Shown: positions 1 through 7,441 of the stretch, piece by piece | How the letters are laid out: every line of letters starts with the position of its first letter | How positions within the stretch are numbered: position 1 is the stretch's first letter | Source of the DNA: an uncultured Granulosicoccaceae bacterium | Lineage (GTDB): Bacteria > Pseudomonadota > Gammaproteobacteria > Granulosicoccales > Granulosicoccaceae | Assembly (NCBI GenBank): GCA_937951695.1 | Contig: CALFBL010000347.1 | Span: forward strand, 1 to 7,629 | Direction of reading: 5' to 3' | Length of the DNA stretch: 7,629 bases | Position numbers and translations under genes: made by a program | Notes under the pieces: model-generated | Seen by the model: the letters and a program-made list of their open reading frames with translations, nothing else | The model's database searches: none | What the model was told of the DNA's origin: nothing

Positions 1-950
1 GGTGTCTGCAACCGATTTGCCGCGTAGCTGTGGGCGACCACGATGCCGTTTTGAATAGCGGCCGCAACCCGACCCACGCGGGCGTCTGAAAGGGGCAGCA
101 AAACAGCTAAGGCATTGACCTCTCCGCCGGAAATGGTCGACGGTGGTGCCTGGCGCGAGTCGAGGTTGGCGATGAAGTTGGTGTTGGCAGGATGGCTGGA
201 GAAACGTTCCCGCCACTGCGACAGTTGAATGAGTCGCTCGGATGGGTCGGCTGTTGCGTTCGCCAGTGCGAGTTCAATCCAGCCTTGATACACATCGTTG
301 CGAACGTTGATGGTCAGGGCCTCTACCGTGCTCTCGGGCAAGCTCGTTAGCAAGCGCCAGATCTGCAGGTGGTTAGCTTCAATGATGCGCGGATCGTCGA
401 CCGCATAGCCCAGTTCAATGCGTGCCAGCAGTTCGTTGTCCGCGTCTTGCAGCACGCCGTAGGCCAAGGCTTGGGTTTCGTAGATTCGTGCCCGGTGGGT
501 GCGATCGAATACTGTTTCAGGATCGGGCAGGGCTAAAAATGCCGCCTCCGGATCGTCTGAGTACAAATACACTTTTGCCTGCACGATATCGCGTCGCACC
601 TGCAGCTCTGGTGTAGCCATAACCAGCGGCAGCTCAGCCAGTTTGACGGTGCCGGGTTCTACCATCGCGCGATCGAACAGAATTTCAGTGGCGATCAGGC
701 GGTAGTCTTCTTGCTGTTTGATGTCACCGGTCTTGTTGGCTCGAGCGGAGTAGATGTTTGCCGCGGCCAGCGCATTGCCGCGTTGCAGAGCACGACGCGC
801 GGCCGGGTCTGTTATTCTCACCAGCGACGGATCGTCGTCCAGCTGAACCTTCCCCCCGCCAACGCATGCGCTGATCAGGCTTGAGCCCAGCAAAATGACT
901 AAAGCGAATCGTGTTGCGCGGAACCACCGCGCTTGAGTCTGTGCATTCAT
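1..950 (-). CDS. lpoA: LpoA (LppC/YraM family) outer-membrane lipoprotein, activator of PBP1A; 3' part cut by window edge
   Basis: The minus-strand frame is open from ATG at 950 to the left edge (316 codons, no stop). The protein begins with a lipoprotein signal: basic residues (R8, R11, R14), a hydrophobic core from about 15 to 25, and a lipobox I26-S27-A28-C29. Residue +2 is Val, so outer-membrane sorting is expected. Residues of about 45-270 look helical and TPR-like. At about 280 begins the segment ALAVLLPLSDARVG, which matches the start of the C-terminal periplasmic-binding-protein-like domain of the family. Known LpoA proteins sit in the outer membrane and stimulate the bifunctional peptidoglycan synthase PBP1A. 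About half of the C-terminal domain or more lies outside the window. The start is uncertain: ATG 950 has no good Shine-Dalgarno, while an in-frame ATG at 974 has AGGTG 8 nt upstream and would add eight residues. The gene is divergent from rsmI, as in other gammaproteobacteria. Confidence 0.88.
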   Translation of the reverse strand, partial: MNAQTQARWFRATRFALVILLGSSLISACVGGGKVQLDDDPSLVRITDPAARRALQRGNALAAANIYSARANKTGDIKQQEDYRLIATEILFDRAMVEPGTVKLAELPLVMATPELQVRRDIVQAKVYLYSDDPEAAFLALPDPETVFDRTHRARIYETQALAYGVLQDADNELLARIELGYAVDDPRIIEANHLQIWRLLTSLPESTVEALTINVRNDVYQGWIELALANATADPSERLIQLSQWRERFSSHPANTNFIANLDSRQAPPSTISGGEVNALAVLLPLSDARVGRVAAAIQNGIVVAHSYAANRLQT

Positions 951-1794
951 GGTTGTAAAGCATACTCTGTACATCGTGGCCACACCTATTGGTCACCGAG
1001 ATGATCTATCTACCCGAGCTATTCTAACGCTTAACAGCGTGGATAAAATTCTTGCAGAAGATACCCGACATAGCGGTAACTTACTGCGTCATCACGGCAT
1101 CGATACACCGACAATCTCATTGCATGAACACAATGAGCTTGAGCGCGTACGCTCGATTGTTGACTGGCTGGAAAACGGGCAATCGCTGGCTCTGATCAGC
1201 GACGCCGGGACGCCTTTGATCAGCGATCCGGGTTATCGGCTGGTGCGAGCCTGTCAGCAGGCAGGCTTGAAAGTGTCGCCCATTCCAGGGCCATCGGCCT
1301 TGTTAGCGGCTTTAAGCGTCTCCGGGCTGCCCACTGATGCATTTCGTTTTGTTGGCTTCCCGCCAGCGAAGTCTGTGGCGCGCATCAGTTGGTTAACGAA
1401 CCTTGAATCGGACCCAAACACCTTGGTGATGTACGAATCCCCGCATCGATTATTAGCCTTATTGGAGGCCTTGTCGCACGTGTTTGGGGCGGATCGTGAA
1501 ATGACCCTGGCCAGAGAATTGACCAAGCAGTTCGAGACGGTATTGCACGGCACGGTTGCCAGCGTGCTCGAGCAAGTTAGGCTAGATACCGATCAGAGCC
1601 GCGGAGAACTGGTACTTGTAGTGGGAGGTGCCAATAAGGACCAATCGAATGTAGAAATCGAACTGGACGCGTTAATCAAAGCCCTGATGGGAGATTTGCC
1701 GCCCAAGTTGGTCGCGCGATGTGCGGCCAATCTGCTGAAGGTCAACAAGCAGGCCGCGTATCGCCGCGTGCTGGAATTAAAGCAAGCGAACTGA
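949..1794 (+). CDS. rsmI: 16S rRNA (cytidine(1402)-2'-O)-methyltransferase RsmI
   Basis: This 281-residue protein is close to the usual family length (E. coli RsmI is about 286). It uses S-adenosylmethionine to methylate the ribose of C1402 in the 30S P site. It is a tetrapyrrole-methylase-fold protein with all family signatures: LYIVATPIG (7-15), AEDTRHSG (36-43), SDAGTPLISDPGYRLV (84-99), PGPSALLAAL (113-122), YESPHRL (162-168) and ARELTK (188-193). Only ATG 949 is usable as a start: upstream the frame has no start codon before a stop at 934-936, and no start codon lies between 949 and the conserved LYIV. No convincing Shine-Dalgarno precedes it (only GAG 935-937, 11 nt away). The start codon overlaps the divergent lpoA start by 2 nt. 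The stop lies 30 nt before the RNase P RNA. Confidence 0.97.
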   Translation: MVVKHTLYIVATPIGHRDDLSTRAILTLNSVDKILAEDTRHSGNLLRHHGIDTPTISLHEHNELERVRSIVDWLENGQSLALISDAGTPLISDPGYRLVRACQQAGLKVSPIPGPSALLAALSVSGLPTDAFRFVGFPPAKSVARISWLTNLESDPNTLVMYESPHRLLALLEALSHVFGADREMTLARELTKQFETVLHGTVASVLEQVRLDTDQSRGELVLVVGGANKDQSNVEIELDALIKALMGDLPPKLVARCAANLLKVNKQAAYRRVLELKQAN

Positions 1795-1821
1795 CTTCTG
1801 CTGCAGGCTGATCTGTACACT
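1791..1821 (+). promoter_or_regulatory. candidate sigma70 promoter of rnpB
   Basis: A -35-like CTGACT (1791-1796, overlapping the rsmI stop) and a -10-like TACACT (1816-1821) are separated by 19 nt. The RNA would start 4-7 nt after the -10, where helix P1 begins. The G-rich stretch between the -10 and the start is typical of growth-rate-controlled stable RNA promoters. Both hexamers match consensus at 4 of 6 positions and the spacer is long, so this is a positional inference. Confidence 0.35.
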
Positions 1822-1824
1822 GGT

Positions 1825-2178
<354 letters not shown>

Positions 2179-2191
2179 AGCGTGACGTACC

Positions 2192-2225
2192 AAAATTTGT
2201 CCAATCACGGTTATTGGACGATTTT
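2192..2225 (+). terminator. intrinsic terminator of rnpB
   Basis: GTCCAAT (2199-2205) and ATTGGAC (2213-2219) form a perfect 7-bp stem with a 7-nt loop. AAAAT upstream and ATTTT downstream extend it as an A-tract/T-tract pair. The position, about 15 nt after the RNase P RNA 3' end and ahead of a gene-free region, fits termination of rnpB. The T-run is short, so efficiency may be partial. Confidence 0.7.
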
Positions 2226-2477
2226 AGCGGACCTCAATCCAAATTGATGGCGTCGCTACTCGCCTCTGCAGCGCAGCCTTGATGCCTGCCAACGACACTT
2301 GGCCCCACTCTCAATGTCAATTTTCACGCGTGTAGATCGTGAACTATCTGCACAGATTTCAACCTAGTTTGATTATCAAGTATGCTTTGTAAACTATTGA
2401 TATTTAGAGAATTGTGTGGTTGTTTGTCAGACGGTTATTAAGCTAACTTGTTGTTTTTAATGGAATTTTAAATATCT
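2226..2477. other. gene-free, AT-rich spacer between rnpB terminator and mra promoter
   Basis: No coding region, RNA gene or mobile element is apparent. The first 110 bases have ordinary composition. From about 2365 the stretch becomes strongly AT-rich, as is common upstream of strong promoters (UP-element-like or nucleoid-protein-bound DNA). A short dyad TTGAT-T-ATCAA lies at 2369-2379. A weak promoter-like pair, TTGTTT with TATCTT 16 nt later, occurs just before 2480. None of these can be assigned a function with confidence. Confidence 0.5.
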
Positions 2478-2493
2478 TTTGATGCACGTCACA
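2478..2493. promoter_or_regulatory. candidate CRP/Vfr-type binding site
   Basis: TTTGA-TGCACG-TCACA matches the CRP consensus TGTGA-N6-TCACA at 9 of 10 core positions. It ends 3 nt before the -35 of the mra promoter. Its centre (about 2485.5) would lie near -46 if transcription starts around 2532. That is not one of the canonical activator positions, so the match could be chance. Confidence 0.25.
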
Positions 2494-2496
2494 TCA

Positions 2497-2525
2497 TTGA
2501 CCCGTATCCACTCTGGTCGTATAGT
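2497..2525 (+). promoter_or_regulatory. sigma70 promoter of the mra/dcw cluster (Pmra)
   Basis: TTGACC (2497-2502) and TATAGT (2520-2525) are separated by an optimal 17-nt spacer, with 5 of 6 consensus matches in each hexamer. Transcription would start near 2532, giving a leader of about 65 nt before mraZ. The first MraZ-type box begins inside the -10, which would allow repression by occlusion. Confidence 0.8.
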
Positions 2526-2568
2526 GGCGGCCGGTGGCAGAAAGTGTCAGTGAGTGGGGAAATTTGGA
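2524..2568 (+). promoter_or_regulatory. MraZ operator: GTGGN boxes at 10-bp period
   Basis: Boxes start at 2524 (GTGGC), 2534 (GTGGC), 2544 (GTGTC), 2554 (GTGGG) and, more weakly, 2564 (TTGGA), exactly 10 bp apart. Direct repeats of a GTGG/TGGG-type pentamer with 5-nt spacers upstream of mraZ are the known binding pattern of MraZ, which forms ring-shaped oligomers. The array covers the -10, the start point and the early leader, so the cluster is probably autorepressed by MraZ. The consensus form is inferred from family knowledge; the periodicity is visible directly. Confidence 0.75.
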
Positions 2569-2591
2569 AAAGCAGAGCATACTTTTCCAAA
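2563..2591 (+). promoter_or_regulatory. perfect 10-bp hairpin in the mraZ leader
   Basis: TTTGGAAAAG (2563-2572) is the exact reverse complement of CTTTTCCAAA (2582-2591), with a 9-nt loop. The stem ends 4 nt before the mraZ ATG and contains the only purine-rich tract that could act as a ribosome binding site. Its left arm also overlaps the last weak MraZ-type box. It may control translation of mraZ or be a protein site; no experimental link is known to me. Confidence 0.55.
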
Positions 2592-2595
2592 AATC

Positions 2596-3057
2596 ATGTT
2601 TTTTCGAGGCATAAACAAAATCAGTGTCGATGCCAAAGGGCGGTTCTTATTGCCAAAACAGCGGCGTGAGAGGCTCGAGGCATCGGGTGTCAGCACCGTT
2701 GTGGTGACTGCTGACCCGTCGCGCTGTCTGTTGATCTATCCGATGAACGAGTGGCAGAAGTTCGAGGCGCAGATCGTGGCCTTGCCCAATGCCCACCCAG
2801 CTGCCCGACAGTATCAACGTTTGTACCTAGGCTATGCCACCGAAATTGAGTTCGACAGTAGTGGTCGATTGCTGCTGACCAGTGAATTGCGTGATTACGC
2901 CGGTCTTGGACGCAAAGCGGCGGTGTTGGGGCAGGGAAACAAGCTTGAGTTGTGGGATCTGGACCAATTCGATGAACAATCGGAGAAATGGACAGATGAT
3001 TTGAACGCGTTGCCGCCGGGTGAAGTGCCTGAGTTTATTCAGAATCTGACTATCTGA
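2596..3057 (+). CDS. mraZ: transcriptional regulator MraZ
   Basis: MraZ is a DNA-binding repressor of the division/cell wall cluster, including its own gene. The 153-residue product matches the E. coli length (152). It has two SpoVT/AbrB-like swapped-hairpin domains, each with the family signature: D12-A-K-G-R16 and D87-S-S-G-R91. LLIYPMNEW (45-53) and GQGNKLELWD (112-121) are also typical. The start at ATG 2596 (MFFRG) corresponds to MFRG in E. coli. A longer frame from GTG 2554 is open but begins inside the operator repeats and was not used. No Shine-Dalgarno lies at normal distance, and a hairpin abuts the start codon, which suggests low or regulated translation. The stop overlaps the rsmH start by 1 nt (TGATG), pointing to translational coupling. 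Confidence 0.96.
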   Translation: MFFRGINKISVDAKGRFLLPKQRRERLEASGVSTVVVTADPSRCLLIYPMNEWQKFEAQIVALPNAHPAARQYQRLYLGYATEIEFDSSGRLLLTSELRDYAGLGRKAAVLGQGNKLELWDLDQFDEQSEKWTDDLNALPPGEVPEFIQNLTI

Positions 3058-4013
3058 TGTCGCATGTCCCGGTGATGCTGAAACCTGCGGTTGCAGCATT
3101 GAACTTGAAGTCGGGTGCACGAGTGGTGGACGCCACTTACGGTCGTGGTGGACACAGCAGTTTGATTCTCGATCAGATTGGCGAGCAGGGACAGCTTCTC
3201 GTTATGGATCAGGATCCCGAGGCGGTGCTGCATGCGCAGCAACGCTTCCAGGAAGACAGTCGAGTGACAGTGGTGAAAACGAATTTTGCAGAACTGCGCC
3301 GAGTGATCGAAGAACAACGGTGGCTGGGAGCCGTGGATGGATTGCTGCTCGACATCGGTGTGTCATCGCCGCAATTGGACGATGCGCAGCGAGGTTTCAG
3401 TTTTTCCAATGATGGGGTTCTCGATATGCGAATGGATTCGAATTCTGGGGTGACTGCAGCCGAATGGTTGCGTCAAGTGAGTGAAGGCGAATTGATGACG
3501 GTCTTAAGGACGTACGGTGAAGAGCGATATGCGAGGCGCATTGCAAAAGCGCTCGTGTTGGCGCGCGCGTGTGAAACCATCAGCACCACGGGACGATTAG
3601 CCGAAATTATCAAAGCGGCTCATCCGCGATGGCAGCGTCAGCATCATCCCGCCACACGAAGTTTTCAGGCCATCCGTATTGCAGTAAACGGAGAGCTCGA
3701 CGCGCTGCGTAGCGTGCTAAGTCAATCCGCCGATGTCTTAACCATGGGTGGGCGATTGTCGGTGATTAGTTTTCATTCGCTGGAGGACCGCATTGTGAAA
3801 CACCATTTGCGAAAACCTGTCGCTACCGATGATTTGCCGCGCAATTTGCCGATACGGCCGCCTGACATCGCTCATCCCTGGCGCGTGATCGGTAAGCCGA
3901 TCAAAGCCGATGAGGCTGAACTGCAAGAGAACTATCGCGCAAGAAGCGCAGTTTTACGAATTGCTGAGCGAATTCCGATGCCCGGAGAAGTCGCTACACA
4001 AGGAGCGATGTAA
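3057..4013 (+). CDS. rsmH: 16S rRNA (cytosine(1402)-N4)-methyltransferase RsmH (MraW)
   Basis: RsmH transfers a methyl group from S-adenosylmethionine to N4 of C1402 in 16S rRNA, the same nucleotide that RsmI methylates on the ribose. The 318-residue length is normal (E. coli 313). Diagnostic motifs are HVPVML (3-8), the SAM-binding DATYGRGGHS (25-34), the acidic residue pattern MDQD (50-53), LLLDIGVSSPQLD (96-108), RGFSF and DMRMD (112-127), HPATRSFQAIRIAVNGEL (197-214), SFHSLEDR (239-246 region) and a C-terminal YRARSAVLRIAER. The ATG shares its A with the mraZ stop, and the stop shares its last A with the ftsL start. The dedicated AGGAG at 4001-4005 inside its 3' end serves ftsL. Confidence 0.97.
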   Translation: MSHVPVMLKPAVAALNLKSGARVVDATYGRGGHSSLILDQIGEQGQLLVMDQDPEAVLHAQQRFQEDSRVTVVKTNFAELRRVIEEQRWLGAVDGLLLDIGVSSPQLDDAQRGFSFSNDGVLDMRMDSNSGVTAAEWLRQVSEGELMTVLRTYGEERYARRIAKALVLARACETISTTGRLAEIIKAAHPRWQRQHHPATRSFQAIRIAVNGELDALRSVLSQSADVLTMGGRLSVISFHSLEDRIVKHHLRKPVATDDLPRNLPIRPPDIAHPWRVIGKPIKADEAELQENYRARSAVLRIAERIPMPGEVATQGAM

Positions 4014-4282
4014 TGCCCAATGCAATGACTTTGGTGGCGTTTTTGGCAGCGCTGAATTTTTGTGCCGCTGTGGGGGTGGTGTACGTGAAATACCTATCAC
4101 GACAAAGCTACACGGAAATCAGTCGCAGTCAGCAAGAAATCGACACGCTCGTTGTCGAGTGGAACCGGTTACAAATTGAGGAAGGGACTTTTTCTGAACA
4201 CGCCAGGATTGAACGCGCGGCGCAAGACAGGCTGGGTATGTCGCTGCCTGAGCTCGAAGACACAGTCATGATTATTCGGTAA
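4013..4282 (+). CDS. ftsL: cell division protein FtsL
   Basis: This is an 89-residue bitopic inner-membrane protein. It has a very short cytoplasmic N-terminus, one membrane segment at about 6-26, and a periplasmic coiled-coil-like region (about 33-58). The C-terminal pattern IERAAQDRLGMSLPE (66-80) is typical of FtsL. FtsL forms a complex with FtsB and FtsQ and helps activate the septal synthase FtsW-FtsI. It is shorter than E. coli FtsL (121), mainly because the cytoplasmic tail is missing; such short forms are common. The start ATG 4013 overlaps the rsmH stop (TAATG) and has AGGAG 7 nt upstream. A second in-frame ATG at 4025 is possible but worse placed. The identification rests on gene position and topology as well as on sequence, since FtsL is poorly conserved. 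Confidence 0.92.
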   Translation: MPNAMTLVAFLAALNFCAAVGVVYVKYLSRQSYTEISRSQQEIDTLVVEWNRLQIEEGTFSEHARIERAAQDRLGMSLPELEDTVMIIR

Positions 4283-4351
4283 TGCCGTGGTCTGTATTCG
4301 TCAGAATTCATCTATATCAAGTCCTAAGCATCCGTCACTATTGAGCACATC

Positions 4352-6112
4352 ATGGTAGCAATCCGCAACACTCTGAAAAACGCTGAAGCCGATCACCGTC
4401 GTTGGTCGATGCGTCGCGGTTTTATTATGGTGGTGTTCGTTGGCTTAGGCAGCGCGCTGCTGCTTCGTGCCTTGCAATTGCAGGTGTTCTCTCACGACTA
4501 CTATCAGAACGAAGGTTCGCAGCGCCAGTTACGCCACGTATCGATACCCGCTCATCGGGGCATGCTACTCGACCGGCACGGAGAGCCATTGGCGATCAGT
4601 ACGCCTATCCAGACCATTGTGGGTGATCCGCGAAAGCTTATCGATGAGCCGGAAAAATTACGCTCTATGGCAGACATCCTGTCAATAGATCAAGGCAAGC
4701 TGCTGGCTACGGTCGAGCGCTTGAACAATGAGCAGCGCCAATACATGTACGTCAAACGTCATGTGTTGCCACCGCTGGTGGATCAGGTTTTGGCACTCGA
4801 TCTTGACGGGTTGACGATCGAGCGAGAATTTCGCAGGTTTTATCCCAGCGGTCACGCAGCAGCACATGTGGTTGGCTTTACCGACATAGACGATGTCGGC
4901 CGGGAAGGTCTTGAAATGGCCTATGACCAGTGGCTGCAGGGCAAGTCGGGCAAGCGCAAAGTCATGCGCGACCGAACCGGTCGTTATATCGAAGGCGTAG
5001 GGATTGTCGAAAAAGCGGTACCTGGGCGCGACCTTCGGTTAAGTCTGGATAAACAGCTTCAGTACTTTGCTGATCGGGCACTGGCCGCTGCGGTGGAGGA
5101 GCATCAGGCGGAATCGGCGAACCTAGTGGTTATGAATGTGAAAAATGGGGAAGTGTTGGCAATGGTTAATTACCCCACCTACAACCCGAACGATACCGGT
5201 GATCGAAGCAACGGTTCGCAGCGCAACCGTTCCATTACCGATGTATTTGAACCGGGTTCAACCATGAAGCCTTTCACCATTGCGGCAGCATTAGAGTCGG
5301 GCAAATTTGTCGCTGACGACATCGTGTTTACCTCCCCTGGGCATTATAAAATCGGTAAGTACAAAATCAGTGACGTGCGCGATAACGGTTGGCTGGATCT
5401 GACCGGCATCATCACCAAGTCGAGTAACGTGGGCATCAGTAAGGTGGCCCGCCAGCTTGATCCTGAGCAAATGTGGTCGGTGTTTGACAGCTTAGGTTTC
5501 GGCAGACCCACCGGCAGCGAATTTCCCGGTGAGGTGGCTGGTTATTTTAACCACCCTACCTTATGGCATCACATCGAACAAGCCAGCGTGTCTTACGGTT
5601 ATGGCTTGTCAGTCTCGGCGTTGCAGTTGGTTCGCGCCTACTCGGCACTGGCTAACGATGGCGCTATGTCGTCGGTATCGTTTATAGCGGTGGATGCGGC
5701 CGAAACCACTCGGCAAGTCATCGATGCAGACGTCGCGCGATCGGTGCAAAGTATGTTGGAGAATGCGGTGGTCAACGGCACCGGTCACCGGGCCAAGGTG
5801 CCAGGTTATCGGGTTGCTGGAAAAACCGGTACCTCACGTCGTTCGCAATCGGGTGGCTATGCAGAAGATCGTCACGTTTCGCTGTTTGCCGGTTACGCAC
5901 CGGCCAGTGATCCTGAATTGGCGGCGGTTGTGGTCATTCACGACCCCAAGGCTGGGCAGTACTTCGGTAGCGTCGTGGCAGCGCCGGTGTTCTCGGATGT
6001 GATGCGCCATGCGTTGAGATTGCAAGGTGTTGAGCCAGACGATATTGATGGTGCGCGTGCCGAATTACTTAACGTGCCGCTGATTGGTAAGAAGCCGGGA
6101 GATCGTTCCTGA
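4352..6112 (+). CDS. ftsI: peptidoglycan D,D-transpeptidase FtsI (PBP3)
   Basis: FtsI cross-links septal peptidoglycan and works with the glycosyltransferase FtsW. The 586-residue protein (E. coli 588) has a basic cytoplasmic N-terminus and one membrane anchor at about 23-43. A PBP-dimer domain follows and opens with RGMLLDRHGEPLA (69-81). The transpeptidase domain carries all three active-site motifs: S303-T-M-K306 (nucleophile Ser303), S357-S-N359 and K491-T-G-T494. Each lies within a few residues of its E. coli position. The only upstream in-frame codons end at a stop at 4325-4327, and GAG (4343-4345) gives a weak ribosome binding site. A 69-bp spacer separates it from ftsL. I see no second promoter or terminator in that spacer. 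No missing catalytic residue or frameshift is seen. Confidence 0.97.
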   Translation: MVAIRNTLKNAEADHRRWSMRRGFIMVVFVGLGSALLLRALQLQVFSHDYYQNEGSQRQLRHVSIPAHRGMLLDRHGEPLAISTPIQTIVGDPRKLIDEPEKLRSMADILSIDQGKLLATVERLNNEQRQYMYVKRHVLPPLVDQVLALDLDGLTIEREFRRFYPSGHAAAHVVGFTDIDDVGREGLEMAYDQWLQGKSGKRKVMRDRTGRYIEGVGIVEKAVPGRDLRLSLDKQLQYFADRALAAAVEEHQAESANLVVMNVKNGEVLAMVNYPTYNPNDTGDRSNGSQRNRSITDVFEPGSTMKPFTIAAALESGKFVADDIVFTSPGHYKIGKYKISDVRDNGWLDLTGIITKSSNVGISKVARQLDPEQMWSVFDSLGFGRPTGSEFPGEVAGYFNHPTLWHHIEQASVSYGYGLSVSALQLVRAYSALANDGAMSSVSFIAVDAAETTRQVIDADVARSVQSMLENAVVNGTGHRAKVPGYRVAGKTGTSRRSQSGGYAEDRHVSLFAGYAPASDPELAAVVVIHDPKAGQYFGSVVAAPVFSDVMRHALRLQGVEPDDIDGARAELLNVPLIGKKPGDRS

Positions 6113-6113
6113 A

Positions 6114-7439
6114 ATGCCGGCTGACTTCACTCAAACACTCTTTGACTGGATGGCAGCTTTGAACGCCACGTTTGATTCTGCGTACGCAGATGTGGAGGTT
6201 GCCGGTGTCTGTCAGGACAGTCGTTTGTGCGTTGCAGGTGATGCCTACTTTGCGTTGCCGGGGGCGACAACCCATGGCTATCAGTTTGCTTTAGCGGCTG
6301 TGGAGCAAGGCGCTGTGGTTGTGTTGGTCAGCCCCGATGTTTTCGCTGAGCACGCGGCCATAACCGATGCTTTAAAACAGAAAAATGTTCCGGTGGTGCA
6401 ATTTGCAAACCTTGATCATCAGGCTTCTAAACTGGCTGCCGAATTTTATAAGGATCCATCAGCGTTTTTATCGGTCATTGCCGTGACCGGCACAGACGGA
6501 AAAACCTCGGTGTGTCAGTTTGTAAAGAACGCGTTAACGCAAGCCGGTGTGTATTGCGGCTACATCGGAACTCTGGGGTGGGGTTGCAGCGATGTCAGTG
6601 GTACTACCGCGCTCACCACGCCCGATGCGGTAGCCATACAGCGAATTCTTGCCGCGCTGCGCCAAGCAGGTGTAACCGCTGTTGCGATGGAAGCATCCTC
6701 ACACGGTATTGCCGAGGGTCGATTGAACGACGTCAAACTCGATGTTGCGGTGTTGACCAATCTCGGGCGCGATCATTTGGATTACCACGAAACTGTGGAG
6801 GCTTATGCTGACGCCAAAGCCGCATTGTTTCGCTGGCCATCACTAAAAGCGATTGTGGTCAATGGCGATGACGAGCTGGGTCAAACAATCGTTCGTGACA
6901 CCTTGGCCGCGGGAACGCTCGATGTGCATGTATTTGCAAAAACCGCCAGCAACGATCAGCTCTTCGCGAGTGAAGAGAGCACGAAAACCGTTACTGAGAT
7001 GAAATCCGACCTCGGCGCTGAGCACAGCCGGCTGCATCTTTATCGAGTACAGAACCTAGTGTTAAACAAAGCTGGGCTGAACTTTAAACTGATAGATGCG
7101 GGTGTGACACACGAGATATTTTCACCGTTGTACGGCCGTTTTAATGTCGAGAACATGGCCGCTTGTTACGCTGTACTCAGAGCGTGTCAGGTTGCCACCG
7201 ATGACAGTGCGGACGCACTGCAACTGCTACAGCGCGTACCTGGACGTATGGAACCTTTTAGTGGGTTTGCGCAGCCCACGGTGATAGTCGATTACGCGCA
7301 CACACCGCAGGCGTTGACGGCAGCGATTGCGGCGGTGCGCGAACACACCAACGGGAAGGTGTGGGTGGTATTCGGTTGCGGTGGGGACAGAGATCCTGGC
7401 AAGCGCGGCCTAATGGGGCAAGCGGCTGAAGCGGGGGCA
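6114..7439 (+). CDS. murE: UDP-MurNAc-tripeptide synthetase MurE, C-terminus lost at a sequence discontinuity
   Basis: MurE adds the third amino acid (usually meso-diaminopimelate in these bacteria) to UDP-MurNAc-L-Ala-D-Glu in the cytoplasm. Visible motifs are D35-S-R37 (UDP-sugar domain), the P-loop G126-T-D-G-K-T131 (Asp where Asn is more usual), TTPDAVAIQ, M192-EASSH197, T215-NLGRDHLDY224, the probable carbamylated Lys235, GRFNVEN (341-347), VPGRMEPF, D393-YAHTP398 and G423-GDRDPGKR. It starts 1 nt after the ftsI stop; GGGAG lies 12 nt upstream. Recognisable MurE sequence ends at about residue 442 (LMGQAAEAGA). The TSDNPR-type motif and the KGHE region that should follow are absent in every forward frame. 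The same frame stays open to the window edge, but its translation no longer resembles MurE. The loss of the substrate-specifying motif means DAP versus Lys use cannot be read here. Confidence 0.9.
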
Positions 7440-7441
7440 AA

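Noticed and set aside
422..705. Plus-strand open frames of 64-68 codons inside lpoA
   Set aside because: They are antisense to a well-supported gene, low in recognisable content, and have no convincing ribosome binding site.
724..996. 90-codon minus-strand open frame across the lpoA/rsmI junction
   Set aside because: It is in a different frame from lpoA. The lpoA frame gives a lipoprotein signal and family motifs, while this one gives an Arg/Ser-rich sequence with no recognisable feature.
2247..2282. 11-codon open frame (MASLLASAAQP) in the spacer after rnpB
   Set aside because: It is too short, has no ribosome binding site, and lies just after a terminator with no promoter.
2369..2379. TTGAT-T-ATCAA dyad considered as an FNR or IHF site
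   Set aside because: FNR sites need a 4-nt spacer between the half-sites (here 1 nt), and the IHF consensus fails at the TTR element.
2554..2595. In-frame GTG start that would extend mraZ by 14 residues
   Set aside because: It lies inside the phased operator boxes and the hairpin, the added residues are not family-like, and ATG 2596 aligns with the known MraZ N-terminus.
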